DNA of 63,260 nt from the NCBI GenBank assembly GCA_016872755.1, contig VGZE01000004.1, positions 1 to 63,260 on the forward strand, written 5' to 3'. The notes under the pieces are model-generated. The model had not been told where the DNA came from and made no database searches. It saw only the letters and a program-made list of their open reading frames with translations. The position numbers were made by a program, and so were the translations under genes. The DNA comes from Planctomycetota bacterium. Its GTDB lineage: Bacteria > Planctomycetota > UBA1135 > GCA-002686595. Shown one piece after another: positions 52,343 through 61,129 of this stretch (positions are counted from its first letter, which is position 1; each line of letters starts with the position of its first letter).

Positions 52343-53425
52343 GTGGACCCCCTGCTGATCGGCTTGGATGGTGGTGCGACCGAGCTCAAGGCCCATGAGG
52401 TCGTGCCACTGTTCGGCGGCATGTACGCGCTCGGCGAGCGCCGCGCCAGCCGCGCCTGGGCCTCCGATCCGCGCTGCGCTGCCTTCGCGCCGGTGCCGCT
52501 CGATGTCCAACGGAGCGGCGCCGCGGCGCTGTCCGCGGAGGAGCGCGCGGCGGGCGATGCGTGGGCCGAGCTGACGGTCGCTGCGTTGGTCGAGCTCGCG
52601 CGCGACGCGGGGGTGCGCGAGATCGAAGTCGGCGCGTGCTTCCCGGGTCTCAAGACCGCCGACCGACGCGGCATCCGGGTGTTGCGCAACGGGCCGCGCG
52701 TGCCGGATCTGGCCGAGCGCATCGAGCGCGGCCTGCGCGGCGCGGGACTGCGGCTCGTCGCGCCGCTCGGCGCGCTCGCCAGCGACGGACACTGTTGCGG
52801 CATCGGGGAAGAGCACGCGACGGGCGGGGCCTTCCGCGGCGCGCGCGACGCGTACTACCTCGGCGGCGGGACGGGACTGCCCGAGGCGTTCAAGCTCGAC
52901 GGCCGTGTGCGCTCGCTCGACGAGCTCGTCGGCGTCGCGCGCAAGGCCTGGGAGCTCGAGCTCGCGCCCGGCCTGAGCTTCGAGCAGGAGCTCGCGCCGG
53001 CGCGGCTCAACGAGCGCTGGAGTCGCTGCGCCGCGCAGGCCCAGCAGCGCGTCTTCGTCGAACAGGCCGCCGAGGCCGGCGATGCAGATGCGATCGGGCT
53101 GCTGGCGCGTGCTGGCGCGGTGCTTGCCGCGCTGTGCTTCGAGCGCCTGACGGCACTGCGCGCGGCGCCGGCGCCGCGGACACTCGAGCGCATCGTCTTC
53201 GGCCAGCGCCTCGGCGAGATTCTGGCCGGTGCCGGAGGCGCGCACGCACTGGCTGCGTTCTTCGAGCATCTGGCCGCGATGATCGAAGGCGCCGGCGATG
53301 CCGAGCTCGCGCGCGTCTGGCTGACCGGCGGGGGCCTGTGCAGCGAGCGCATCGTGCTGTCTCGCCTGCGCGCGGCGCCGGCACTCGGCGCGGCGGTGCT
53401 CGCGCGCGAGCACGCCACGACGTAG
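52343..53425 (+). CDS. ASKHA-fold sugar kinase-like ATPase (BadF/MurK-like)
   Basis: 360 residues from GTG 52343, with AGGA nine bases upstream. The first phosphate-binding motif is IGLDGGATELKAHEV (Asp9), and the second is YYLGGGTGLPEAFKLDG (near 172). The middle region SDGHCCGIGEEHATGG and the C-terminal LTGGGLCSERIV complete the actin-like ATPase plan. BadF-type kinases of this architecture include MurK, which phosphorylates MurNAc/GlcNAc. Its neighbours (sodium symporter, GHL10, serine hydrolase) recall MurNAc salvage loci. The substrate is inferred. Confidence 0.7.
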   Translation: MDPLLIGLDGGATELKAHEVVPLFGGMYALGERRASRAWASDPRCAAFAPVPLDVQRSGAAALSAEERAAGDAWAELTVAALVELARDAGVREIEVGACFPGLKTADRRGIRVLRNGPRVPDLAERIERGLRGAGLRLVAPLGALASDGHCCGIGEEHATGGAFRGARDAYYLGGGTGLPEAFKLDGRVRSLDELVGVARKAWELELAPGLSFEQELAPARLNERWSRCAAQAQQRVFVEQAAEAGDADAIGLLARAGAVLAALCFERLTALRAAPAPRTLERIVFGQRLGEILAGAGGAHALAAFFEHLAAMIEGAGDAELARVWLTGGGLCSERIVLSRLRAAPALGAAVLAREHATT

Positions 53426-53460
53426 GCTCGCGTGCGAACCCGCCACGACGTAGGCTCGCG
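53413..53460 (+). repeat. 20-bp direct repeat spanning the stop codon of the kinase-like gene
   Basis: An identical 20-bp sequence occurs at 53413-53432 and 53441-53460, separated by 8 bp. The first copy contains the last codons and TAG stop of the kinase-like gene; the second ends 5 bp before the symporter's start codon. It looks like a small local duplication in the intergenic spacer. Confidence 0.8.
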
Positions 53461-53465
53461 CGCCG

Positions 53466-54968
53466 ATGCACTGGATCGATTGGCTCGTGCTGGCCGGCTA
53501 CACGGCCTGCCTCGTGGGGATCGCGTGGCGCGCATCGCGCGGTCAGCAGGGCGCGGACAGCCACCTGCGCGCGGGGCGCAGCCTGCCCGCATGGGCCGTC
53601 GTGTTCTCGATCCTGGCGACGGAGATCTCGGCCGCGACCTACGTCGGCGTGCCCGAGGCGGGCTTCAAGGGCGATTGGAGCTACCTGCAGTTCGCGATCG
53701 GCAATCTGCTCGGCAAGGTCGCGCTGGCGACCTTCGTGATCGGCTTGTACTGGAAGCTGAACCTCGAGACCGCCTACGGTTTCCTCGGCCAGCGCATCGG
53801 GCCGCGCTCGCAGCGCGCGAGCGCCTGGGGTTTCCTGGCCGGACGACTGATCGCCTCGGGCGTGCGCCTGTACATCGCGGCGATCGCGTTCTCGGTCGTC
53901 ACCGATGCGAGCCTGACCGCGGCGATCGTCGCGATGGCGGCCCTCTCGACGCTCTACACGCTGGTCGGCGGACTCAAGGCGATCGTCTGGACGGACGTCG
54001 CGCAGGGCATGACGTTCCTGATCGGCGCCGCGGCGGCGCTGTGGTTCGGCGTGATGGAGACGCCGATTCCGCTCGCGCAGGGATTCGACGAGATCGCGGC
54101 GGCCGGCAAGACCGCGATCTTCAACTTCGATGCGGGGGACTCGCCGTGGTACGGCAGCAACAAGACGCTGCCGATGGCCGTGCTCGGCGGCTTCTTCCTC
54201 GTGCTCGCGACGCACGGCACCGACCAGATCATGGTCCAGCACCTGCTCAACACGCGCAGCCAGAAGGGCGCGACGCGTTCGCTCGTGACGGCCGGGCTCT
54301 TCACGTTCCCGGTGGTGATCCTGTTTTTGTCGCTCGGCACGATGCTGTGGCTCTATCACCGGCACGTGCCCGCCACGGCCTATGACCTCTCCGATCCGGA
54401 TCAGGTCAAGCGCGTCTTTCCGCAATTCATCAAGCACGTGATCCCGCCCGGCCTGCGCGGACTGGCCTTCGCGGGCCTGTTCGCGGCCGCGATCGCGAGC
54501 CTGGGCGCGACGCTGAACGCCGCGACCGCGACGTGGGTCAGCGATCTGTTCCCGCCGCGCGCCGGCCGGGAGTCCTCGCTGCGCGCCGTGCGCGGGCTCG
54601 GGGCTCTCTTCGGCTTGCTGCTCGCGTCGATCGCGCTGTTCTTCGCGAACTACGATGCGCGGGGCACGACGGATCTCGTGCAGACCGCGCTCTCGGCGAT
54701 GACGATCGTGTACGGCGGAATCCTGGGCACCTTCGCCTGCGCGCTGATCCCGGGCCGTCGCTTCGAGGATCGCGCCGTCGTGGTCGGGCTGGTGGCCGGT
54801 GTGGTCACGGGAGCAATCCTGTTCTTCCAGCAACCGCTCGCGAAGTTCGCCGGCATCGAACTCGAGCACAAGCTCGAGTGGCCGCTCTACATCCCGATCT
54901 CGGCGGGCGTGACGATCGCGTTCGCGCTGCTCGGCTCGCTGCGAGCGAAGGAGGTCCGCACGACATGA
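53466..54968 (+). CDS. Sodium:solute symporter family (SSS) transporter
   Basis: 500 residues with about 13 hydrophobic helices. SSS landmarks are the N-terminal WLVLAGYTACLVGIAWRAS, AVVFSILATEISAATYVGVP (substrate/Na site region), TLYTLVGGLKAIVWTDVAQG and GLAFAGLFAAAIASLGATLNA. It imports a small solute with sodium. In Tannerella forsythia an SSS protein (MurT) beside a BadF-type kinase imports MurNAc, and the arrangement here is similar. Its end overlaps the start of the next gene by 4 bp (ATGA). Confidence 0.93.
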   Translation: MHWIDWLVLAGYTACLVGIAWRASRGQQGADSHLRAGRSLPAWAVVFSILATEISAATYVGVPEAGFKGDWSYLQFAIGNLLGKVALATFVIGLYWKLNLETAYGFLGQRIGPRSQRASAWGFLAGRLIASGVRLYIAAIAFSVVTDASLTAAIVAMAALSTLYTLVGGLKAIVWTDVAQGMTFLIGAAAALWFGVMETPIPLAQGFDEIAAAGKTAIFNFDAGDSPWYGSNKTLPMAVLGGFFLVLATHGTDQIMVQHLLNTRSQKGATRSLVTAGLFTFPVVILFLSLGTMLWLYHRHVPATAYDLSDPDQVKRVFPQFIKHVIPPGLRGLAFAGLFAAAIASLGATLNAATATWVSDLFPPRAGRESSLRAVRGLGALFGLLLASIALFFANYDARGTTDLVQTALSAMTIVYGGILGTFACALIPGRRFEDRAVVVGLVAGVVTGAILFFQQPLAKFAGIELEHKLEWPLYIPISAGVTIAFALLGSLRAKEVRTT

Positions 54969-56200
54969 AACGAACCTGGATCGCCGCGCTCGCCCTGCTT
55001 GCCGGCTGCAGTCGAGAACCGGCTCCCGCTCCCGCGCCACCGCAACCTGCGCCTGTGGTCGAATCGCAGCCCGAATCGCGGCCCGAGTCGGCGCCCGCGC
55101 CTGCTTCCAAGTCGCACGCGCTGTGGGCGACGCGCTGGGACTACCGCAGCGAGGCCGACGTGCGCTCGATCGTCGCGAACGCGGCCGATGCAGGTTTCGA
55201 CACGCTGTTCTTCCAGGTGCGCGGCAACGCGACCGCGTTCTATCGCTCGTCGTTCGAGCCGTGGGCCGACGAGCTCGGCGGCGCCGATCCTGGTTTCGAT
55301 CCGCTCGCCGTGGCGATCGAGGAGGCGCGTGCGCGCGGCATCGCGCTGCACGCCTGGGTCAACGTGCTGCCCGCGTGGTGGGGCGGCGCGCCGCCGAAAA
55401 ACCTCGCCCAGCTCTACCACGCGCACCCGGATTGGTTCTGGTACGACCAGAACGGCACGCGCGCGCCGCTGCAGCCGCGCTTCTACGTATCGATCAACCC
55501 GTGCCTGCCCGAGGTGCGCTACTACATCGTCAGCGTGTTCGCCGACATCCTGGCGCGCTATCCGGTCGACGGGCTGCACCTGGATTACGTGCGCTTTCCC
55601 TGCGAGTCGCCGGTGATCCCGAGCGGCTCCGGCATCGACTACCCGCGTGACGCGCGCACCGTCGCGCGCTACGAGACCGAGGTCGGCAAGACGCCGGACG
55701 CCGATCGCGAGGCGTGGACGAAGTGGCGCAACGACGAGCTGACGAAACTCGTGCGCGCGATCCGAGTGATGCAGCGCGAGCTGCGGCCGAAAGCCGCGCT
55801 GTCGGCCGCGGTCGGCTCCGACCCGGAGCACCACTACAAGCACTACTTCCAGGACGTGCGAACCTGGGCCGCGGAGGGGCTGATCGACCTGTTCGTGCCG
55901 ATGAACTACACGCGGGACAACGAGGTGTACGAGTCGCGAATCGAGAAGTGGCGTGCCGTCGCGGGCGCGCATCGGTTGGTGATGGGCCTGCAGATCCACG
56001 ATCAAGAGCTGGCGACGGACCGCCGGCGCTTCGAGCTCGGACTGGAGCGCTGCGACGGCTACTCGCTGTTCGCGTATTCGACGTTGTTCGACTCCGCCAA
56101 TGCGGATCCCGAGCTCGTCGGGGCCCAGGCGCGCGAGCAGCGCCGCCTGCGCCGCGAGCAGTGGTTGCCCCTGTTGCGCGACTACGCGAGCAGGCCCTGA
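54965..56200 (+). CDS. GHL10 family lipoprotein
   Basis: 411 residues from ATG 54965, overlapping the symporter stop by 4 bp. The signal ends in LLAGC (Cys near 15), followed by a Pro/Ala/Glu-rich linker (about 20-50). The GHL10 barrel has ALWATRWDYRSEADV, FDTLFFQVRGNATAFYRS, LHAWVNVLPAW, YPVDGLHLDYVRFP and DLFVPMNYTRD. It probably acts at the cell surface on a glycan whose products the symporter imports. Distantly related to the other GHL10 protein in this cluster. Confidence 0.88.
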   Translation: MKRTWIAALALLAGCSREPAPAPAPPQPAPVVESQPESRPESAPAPASKSHALWATRWDYRSEADVRSIVANAADAGFDTLFFQVRGNATAFYRSSFEPWADELGGADPGFDPLAVAIEEARARGIALHAWVNVLPAWWGGAPPKNLAQLYHAHPDWFWYDQNGTRAPLQPRFYVSINPCLPEVRYYIVSVFADILARYPVDGLHLDYVRFPCESPVIPSGSGIDYPRDARTVARYETEVGKTPDADREAWTKWRNDELTKLVRAIRVMQRELRPKAALSAAVGSDPEHHYKHYFQDVRTWAAEGLIDLFVPMNYTRDNEVYESRIEKWRAVAGAHRLVMGLQIHDQELATDRRRFELGLERCDGYSLFAYSTLFDSANADPELVGAQAREQRRLRREQWLPLLRDYASRP

Positions 56201-56204
56201 TCGA

Positions 56205-56237
56205 ACCCCGTCGCCTCCCGCGCGGCGGGCGCGGGGT
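56205..56237. terminator. Inverted repeat between convergent genes
   Basis: ACCCCG at 56205-56210 pairs with CGGGGT at 56232-56237, with additional internal GC pairing. It sits between the GHL10 lipoprotein and the serine hydrolase stops, so it may terminate both. Confidence 0.45.
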
Positions 56238-56246
56238 GTGGCTGGT

Positions 56247-57479
56247 TCAGGGCGCGCCGAGCACGTCGCGCGCGACGAGTTCCGCGAGGTCCGCGAAGAA
56301 CGGATCGGCGATCTTGTCGTACTCGTATGCGTCGTCGTTCAGCACACCGTCGCTGTTCGTGTAGAGCACCGCGGTGATCGCGAAGGCGCGGCCGCTGGAG
56401 CGATCCTCGACGTAGGCGTTCTCGATGCTGAAGCCGTAGGCGCGACCGACCTTGTTCTGGATCCGCCAACGCTCCTTCGGCAGCACGCGCTCGAGCCCCG
56501 GCAGCAGGAACTTGACCCAATCGTCCGGATAGCTCTTCCGGTCGTACTTCGGGTTCTCCGATTCGCCCGGGTATTGCGCGAGTGCGGTTTGCAGGAGCTC
56601 GAACTGCCGGTCGGACAGCCGCAGCGGCCGGCCGGGCAGTTCGACGTCGCGTCGGACGACCTTGAGCAGCATGTTCTGCAGGTCGAGCACCGACATCGAG
56701 TTCTTGAAGCGGAAGTCGATCGGCTCGTCGATCCGCTTGCCGTCGCGCATCTGCGCGACGCCGACCCGGAGCCCGTCTTGCCCTGCATTGTCGAGCTCCA
56801 GAGCGGAGGTCCGAGCAGGCAGCGTGAGAGCCCTCGCGCCCGCCAGCAGGTCGACGCGCGGGGTGCGGCGACTCTGTTCTCTCGCTTGCAAGATCGAGAG
56901 TCGATGCGCGATGCGCGTGCTCGGCATGCCGGCCTTCCACATGCGCTCGTTCAGCTCCTGCTGGCCCACGAAGTCGTACAGCCGATTGAACGCGGGGTTG
57001 TCCGAGACGATGCACACGCGGCGGACGAGGTGCCGCAAGGTCGGCACCCCCAGAGCGAGATTGCTCGCATCGAAGCGCTCTTCCGCATCGCCCTCGAACA
57101 GCGGGTGGAAAACCAGCGCCGAGTCCTCGTCGAAGCTCTGTTCCGCGGGCTCGGTGAGCTCGTTGAGGCGCTCGAAGGCCGCGATCGCGGCGCACAGCTT
57201 GATCGAGGAAGCCGGATAGAAGTACTCGGTGCCGAGTCGATAGCCGTGGCGTTCCAGGCTCGGCTGCCCTGCTTCGTTCGTCGAGAACTTCGTCACCAGG
57301 ATCTGCAGGCGATGAGCGCCGGGGTCCGCGAGCAGCGCGCCGAAGCGATCAGGGCGGCTCGCCAGCAGGTCGGCCACGTACGTGCTGTGCGCCTGCGGGT
57401 CCGATGCGGGGCGTGGACCGGCGCAGGATCCGAGCAGGAGCAATGCCAGGCAGCCGAGGAGCAGGGTCAGGCGCGACAT
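56247..57479 (-). CDS. Beta-lactamase-fold serine hydrolase lipoprotein
   Basis: 410 residues. Lipobox LLGSC (Cys19). The penicillin-recognising fold shows its three active-site motifs: SxxK at 91-94 (YPASSIKL), SDN at 159-161, and a KVG triad in IQNKVGRAYG. A long insertion (about 180-280) separates the last two. It may be a class-A-like beta-lactamase relative acting on peptidoglycan peptides; resistance function should not be assumed. Convergent with the GHL10 lipoprotein gene and 15 bp downstream of the LysA-like gene on the same strand. Confidence 0.85.
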   Translation of the reverse strand: MSRLTLLLGCLALLLLGSCAGPRPASDPQAHSTYVADLLASRPDRFGALLADPGAHRLQILVTKFSTNEAGQPSLERHGYRLGTEYFYPASSIKLCAAIAAFERLNELTEPAEQSFDEDSALVFHPLFEGDAEERFDASNLALGVPTLRHLVRRVCIVSDNPAFNRLYDFVGQQELNERMWKAGMPSTRIAHRLSILQAREQSRRTPRVDLLAGARALTLPARTSALELDNAGQDGLRVGVAQMRDGKRIDEPIDFRFKNSMSVLDLQNMLLKVVRRDVELPGRPLRLSDRQFELLQTALAQYPGESENPKYDRKSYPDDWVKFLLPGLERVLPKERWRIQNKVGRAYGFSIENAYVEDRSSGRAFAITAVLYTNSDGVLNDDAYEYDKIADPFFADLAELVARDVLGAP

Positions 57480-57494
57480 GGGCGAAGCTCGTCT

Positions 57495-58718
57495 TCAGTC
57501 CAGCTCGTCCTCGAGGGCGAGCAGGTGATCGAAGTCCTGGCGCCGCCGCACGAGGCGCGCGACCCCGCCCTCAACGAGCAGTTCGGGCGCGAGCAGTTGG
57601 CTGTTGTAGTTCGACGCCATGCTCGAAGCATAGGCACCGCAGTCGTGGATGCACACCAGATCGCCGACTCGCGCGTCGGGCAGTTCTCGCGGCTCGATCC
57701 CGCCGCCCTTGCGCTGCGTGAACACGTCCGAGGACTCGCACAGCGGACCTGCCACCACGCGCGGCGCATGCGGTTCCCCGTCGCGGCCGACCACCGAGAT
57801 CTGGTGATAGGCACCGTACATCGCGGGCCGCACCAGATTGTGGAAGCCGGCGTCGACGAGCACGTAGTCGATCCCGCCCTGGCGCTTGCGCGCCCGCACG
57901 CGCGCGAGCAGCAGGCCCGCTTCGGCGACCAGGTAGCGGCCCGGCTCCGTCTCGACCTCGATCGGCTGCCCGAGCTCGCGCGCGATCGCGTCGCGTGCAG
58001 CGAGCCACATCTGCGTGTAGCGCTCGACGTTGATGCGCCGGTCGCTCGGTCGGTACGGAGTGGGCAGGCCGCCGCCGGCGGAGATCGAGCGCAACGATCC
58101 GCCCACCGCGCGCGCGGCCGCTCCCATCGCATCGCAGACCCGCGCCAGGTGCTCGAAGTCGGAACCCGACCCGATGTGCATGTGGAGCGTGCGGACCTCC
58201 AGGCCCGCCGCGCGCGAGCGCTCCAGGGCCGCGGGCAGCTCCGCGTGCCAGATGCCGTGCTTGGAGGATTCTCCGCCGGTGTTGACCTTGTCGTCGTGGC
58301 CGTGCCCAAAGCCGGGATTCACGCGCAGCGCGAGCTCGCCGCCCCATCCGGCCCGCGCGAGCTGCTCGATCATGTCGGCGGAGCCTGCGTTGACGGCGAT
58401 GCGCAGTGCGACGACCCGCGCGAGCGCGGCCTCGTCCAGCAGGTCTGCGGTAAAGGTGATCTGGTCCGGCCGGAATCCGGCGCGCAACGCGCGCTCGATC
58501 TCGCCGGCCGAGACCGCATCGATTTCTGCGCCCGATTCCCGCAGCAGCCGCAGCAGCGCGAGATTCGCGTTGGCCTTCTGCGCGTAGCGCACGCAATCGA
58601 AGGCCTCGAGTTCTCGCAGTCGCTCCACGATCGCGGCCGCGTCGTACACGTACAGCGGCGTGCCGTGCCGCGCGGCCCAGCCCTCCAGCTCGACGTCGGA
58701 GAACGGGCGCGGCTTCAA
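57495..58718 (-). CDS. lysA: Diaminopimelate decarboxylase-like fold-III PLP enzyme
   Basis: 407 residues from TTG 58718, chosen because GGAGA lies just upstream and the TTG overlaps the previous gene's TGA (TTGA). PLP-binding Lys48 is in YAQKANAN. HMHIGSGSDFEHL, the glycine-rich SAGGGLPTPY, EPGRYLVAEAG, CESSDVF and GAYASSMASNYN are all family blocks. LysA makes lysine from meso-diaminopimelate. Related decarboxylases act on carboxynorspermidine, arginine or natural-product intermediates, and the coupled neighbours make a specialised substrate possible. Confidence 0.85.
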   Translation of the reverse strand: MKPRPFSDVELEGWAARHGTPLYVYDAAAIVERLRELEAFDCVRYAQKANANLALLRLLRESGAEIDAVSAGEIERALRAGFRPDQITFTADLLDEAALARVVALRIAVNAGSADMIEQLARAGWGGELALRVNPGFGHGHDDKVNTGGESSKHGIWHAELPAALERSRAAGLEVRTLHMHIGSGSDFEHLARVCDAMGAAARAVGGSLRSISAGGGLPTPYRPSDRRINVERYTQMWLAARDAIARELGQPIEVETEPGRYLVAEAGLLLARVRARKRQGGIDYVLVDAGFHNLVRPAMYGAYHQISVVGRDGEPHAPRVVAGPLCESSDVFTQRKGGGIEPRELPDARVGDLVCIHDCGAYASSMASNYNSQLLAPELLVEGGVARLVRRRQDFDHLLALEDELD

Positions 58719-59860
58719 CGTCCGTCTCCCAGTGCGAACGGAGCGACCTCGGCGAGCTCCTGCTCGAGCAGCGTGCACAGCGCGGCGATGTCGGCCTCGG
58801 TGTGGTCGGCGCACAGCGCGATCCGGTAGTACCCGGCCGGCCGGTCGGCGTAGCGGATCCAAGGCACGTACAGGCCGCGCGCGAGCGCACTCTCGTCGAA
58901 ACGGACACGGCCGAGCTCGCTGTCGGCACCCAGCGCGAATACCGGGAACGGCAGCGGTCCGACGCGCAGGCCCAGGCCCGTGAGCGTGCCGCGCACGCGC
59001 GCTTCGTGGGCGCGCAGGCGCGTCAGACGCTCGGGTTCCTCCTGCAGCACGCCCAGCGACGCGCGCGCCGCCTGCGCGGCCGCCGGCAGCATCGGACTGG
59101 ATCCCGCATAAGCACTCGACACGCGCTTCATGTGCTCGATCCAGTCCTCGCGACCGGCCACGAAGCCGCCCTGACAGCCCAGCGCCTTCGACAAGGTCCC
59201 GACCAGCACCACGCGCCGATCGGACAGCCCGTAGTGTTCCAAGGTGCCGCGCCCGCGAGGGCCGAGCACGCCGATGCCGTGGCAGTCGTCGAGCCACAAG
59301 GTGCCCGCGCCCGCTCCCAACGCGGACAACAGCTCCGGCAGCGGCGCGGCCACGCGCTCGGACGGGTATACGGCATCCGTGTACAGCGCGAGCTCGCGAT
59401 TCTCGGCCTCGCCCGCCTGTTCGAAGGCCGAGCCGGCGTCGTTGTGCGCGAAGCGCAGCGCGTGGATCTGCGTCGCGCGCAGCGCGTCGACCGCGCTGGA
59501 GTGCGCATGCTCGTCGAGCAGCACCCACAGGTTCTCGGAGCGGCCGGCGCGAGCATGCGCGGCCAGGCCCTGCGCGACGACGAGGTTGGCAAGGTAGCCG
59601 CTCGACGTCAGCAGCACGGCCTCGAAGCCCAGGAAGTGCGCCAACTCGCGCTCGAGCTCGTCGTGCGCCTGCGCGCCGCCGGTGGTCTCGATCGAGGCCC
59701 CGGTATTGAGTCCGTGGCTCTCGAGGCCGGCGCGAAAGGCCCGCAGCACGGCCGGGTGGTGGCCCAGCCCGAGGTAGCCGCAGCCGCCGAAGAACGCGAG
59801 TTCCTCGCCGCGCACCAGCGCGGACCGCGCCGTGCGACGCTCGAGCCCCAGTCGCGTCAC
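58715..59860 (-). CDS. Alpha-oxoamine synthase (BioF/KBL-like PLP enzyme)
   Basis: 381 residues from GTG 59860, overlapping the upstream TGA as GTGA. Fold-I PLP landmarks are FFGGCGYLGLGHHPAVL, GLNTGASIETTGGAQAHDELE, LLDEHAHSSAVDAL, LWLDDCHGIGVLG and the Schiff-base Lys225 in VGTLSKALGCQGGFVAG. The family joins an amino acid to an acyl-CoA or acyl-ACP with loss of CO2. BioF (biotin) is the best-known member, but no other biotin gene is near, and both flanking genes act on amino-acid-like substrates. Confidence 0.88.
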   Translation of the reverse strand: MTRLGLERRTARSALVRGEELAFFGGCGYLGLGHHPAVLRAFRAGLESHGLNTGASIETTGGAQAHDELERELAHFLGFEAVLLTSSGYLANLVVAQGLAAHARAGRSENLWVLLDEHAHSSAVDALRATQIHALRFAHNDAGSAFEQAGEAENRELALYTDAVYPSERVAAPLPELLSALGAGAGTLWLDDCHGIGVLGPRGRGTLEHYGLSDRRVVLVGTLSKALGCQGGFVAGREDWIEHMKRVSSAYAGSSPMLPAAAQAARASLGVLQEEPERLTRLRAHEARVRGTLTGLGLRVGPLPFPVFALGADSELGRVRFDESALARGLYVPWIRYADRPAGYYRIALCADHTEADIAALCTLLEQELAEVAPFALGDGR

Positions 59861-60894
59861 CGCCGCGCAACGGCGCCGCGCGCCGCCCGTTTCGCCCGCG
59901 GCTCGCGCGCGGGCGCGCAGTGCACGAGCGGCAGGCTCGCCATCGTGTGCAGTCCGGGCGCGGCGTTCGGCAGGACCGCCGCCGCGTTCAGCGCGATCGC
60001 GCTCGTCGCGACATCGCCGTGGATGCCGCCTTCCACGCGCAGGTCGAGCTCGGGTTCGCCGCGCACGAGCACGCGGTCGTGCGGATCGCGCTGTCCGATC
60101 GAGGCTTGGAACTCGAGCACGATGCGCAACACTTCGCCCTCGTAGCCGTGCGCGACCTGCCGGATGCCGGCGCCGCGACCGCGCGCAACCTTGCCCAGGC
60201 CGCTTTTCAGCGGCGACTTCGCGCGCACGATCGACAGCTCCTCGTCCCAGTGGTCGATGGTCCAGCCGAGGTGGTGCGCGAGAAGGTGCAGCGACTCGCC
60301 CAAGCCGACGTGCCTGAGCCCGCCGGCGACCACGCGTTCGACGAACTCTGACTCGCTGAGGCCGACGCCGATCTTGCGCTGGAACGGAACGCGGCGCGTG
60401 CTCGCGTCCTGGATGCGCCACACGTGCAGGCCGTCGACCTTGCGACAGACGGCCGTCGCGAACAGCGGCAGAGCGTCCATCACGAAACCCGGGTTCACGC
60501 CTGTGCCGAGCAGGCGCGCGCCGCGGCGCCTCGCGAGGCGGTCGAGCTGTTCAGCGAGCGCAGCCTGGCGCAGCCAGGGCCAGACCAGCTCCTCGCAGGT
60601 GCTGACGACCGGAATGCCGCGCTCGAGCAGGGCCCGCAGGGTCGGGGCGCAGGTCTCGAGGGCCGAACTCGTCGTCACGATCGCGCAGTCGACGCTCTTC
60701 CAGTCGCGGAAGCGCTCGAGCGAGTCCAAGACGGGCAGCGCGCAGCGCACGCCTTCGACGACGCGCGAGACGGGCTTGCCGGCCAGGTCCGCGGCGACGT
60801 CCACGGCGCCGGCGAGTTCGCCTAGTCCGCGGCCGTAGAGGTCTTGGATCAGCTTTCGGCCGAGCGGCCCGAGTCCGATATGGAGGATGCGCAT
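59857..60894 (-). CDS. DapB/2,4-diaminopentanoate dehydrogenase-like NAD(P) oxidoreductase
   Basis: 345 residues from ATG 60894; an upstream in-frame extension has no domain character. The Rossmann start is RILHIGLGPLGRKLIQDL. VDCAIVTTSSALE, GIPVVSTCEELVWPW, GARLLGTGVNPGFVMDALPL and a long alpha/beta C-terminal domain follow. This resembles the COG3804 group (dihydrodipicolinate reductase-like, including 2,4-diaminopentanoate dehydrogenase). The last ~20 residues are Arg/Ala-rich. It is first of three translationally coupled genes and probably supplies or consumes an amino intermediate for the two PLP enzymes. Confidence 0.78.
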   Translation of the reverse strand: MRILHIGLGPLGRKLIQDLYGRGLGELAGAVDVAADLAGKPVSRVVEGVRCALPVLDSLERFRDWKSVDCAIVTTSSALETCAPTLRALLERGIPVVSTCEELVWPWLRQAALAEQLDRLARRRGARLLGTGVNPGFVMDALPLFATAVCRKVDGLHVWRIQDASTRRVPFQRKIGVGLSESEFVERVVAGGLRHVGLGESLHLLAHHLGWTIDHWDEELSIVRAKSPLKSGLGKVARGRGAGIRQVAHGYEGEVLRIVLEFQASIGQRDPHDRVLVRGEPELDLRVEGGIHGDVATSAIALNAAAVLPNAAPGLHTMASLPLVHCAPAREPRAKRAARGAVARR

Positions 60895-61099
60895 GGGTTG
60901 GTGGGAGCCGCGCACGGGTGGCGGGCGGAACAGGATAGGGGGGCCGCGGGGGAGGGTGCCGCCCGTCCGCCGGTGCGGCACGTAAGAGGCTGCGAGAAAG
61001 CACTTTATGTGATCAACGCTGCCGCGACCGCGCTGCGCGCTCGAGCTACGCACACAGCCGCTCCCCCGAGCGATGGCGAGTCGCGTGTCGACCGAGCCG

Positions 61100-61125
61100 C
61101 CTGAAGGCGCTTCCTGAAGGCGCTT
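61100..61125 (+). repeat. 13-bp perfect tandem duplication just after ispG
   Basis: The 13-bp unit starting CCTGAAGG is present twice back to back, 4 bp beyond the ispG stop. Each copy contains GAAG...CTTC inverted halves and could form short hairpins at the ispG transcript end. The rest of 60895-61099 shows only an AT-richer patch at about 61003-61020 that might hold the promoter of the dehydrogenase operon. Confidence 0.7.
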
Positions 61126-61129
61126 CCGA

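Noticed and set aside
56100-58829. 909-codon plus-strand frame opposite the serine hydrolase and LysA-like genes
   Set aside because: Arg/Val/Leu-rich antisense translation; both minus-strand genes have complete catalytic motifs.
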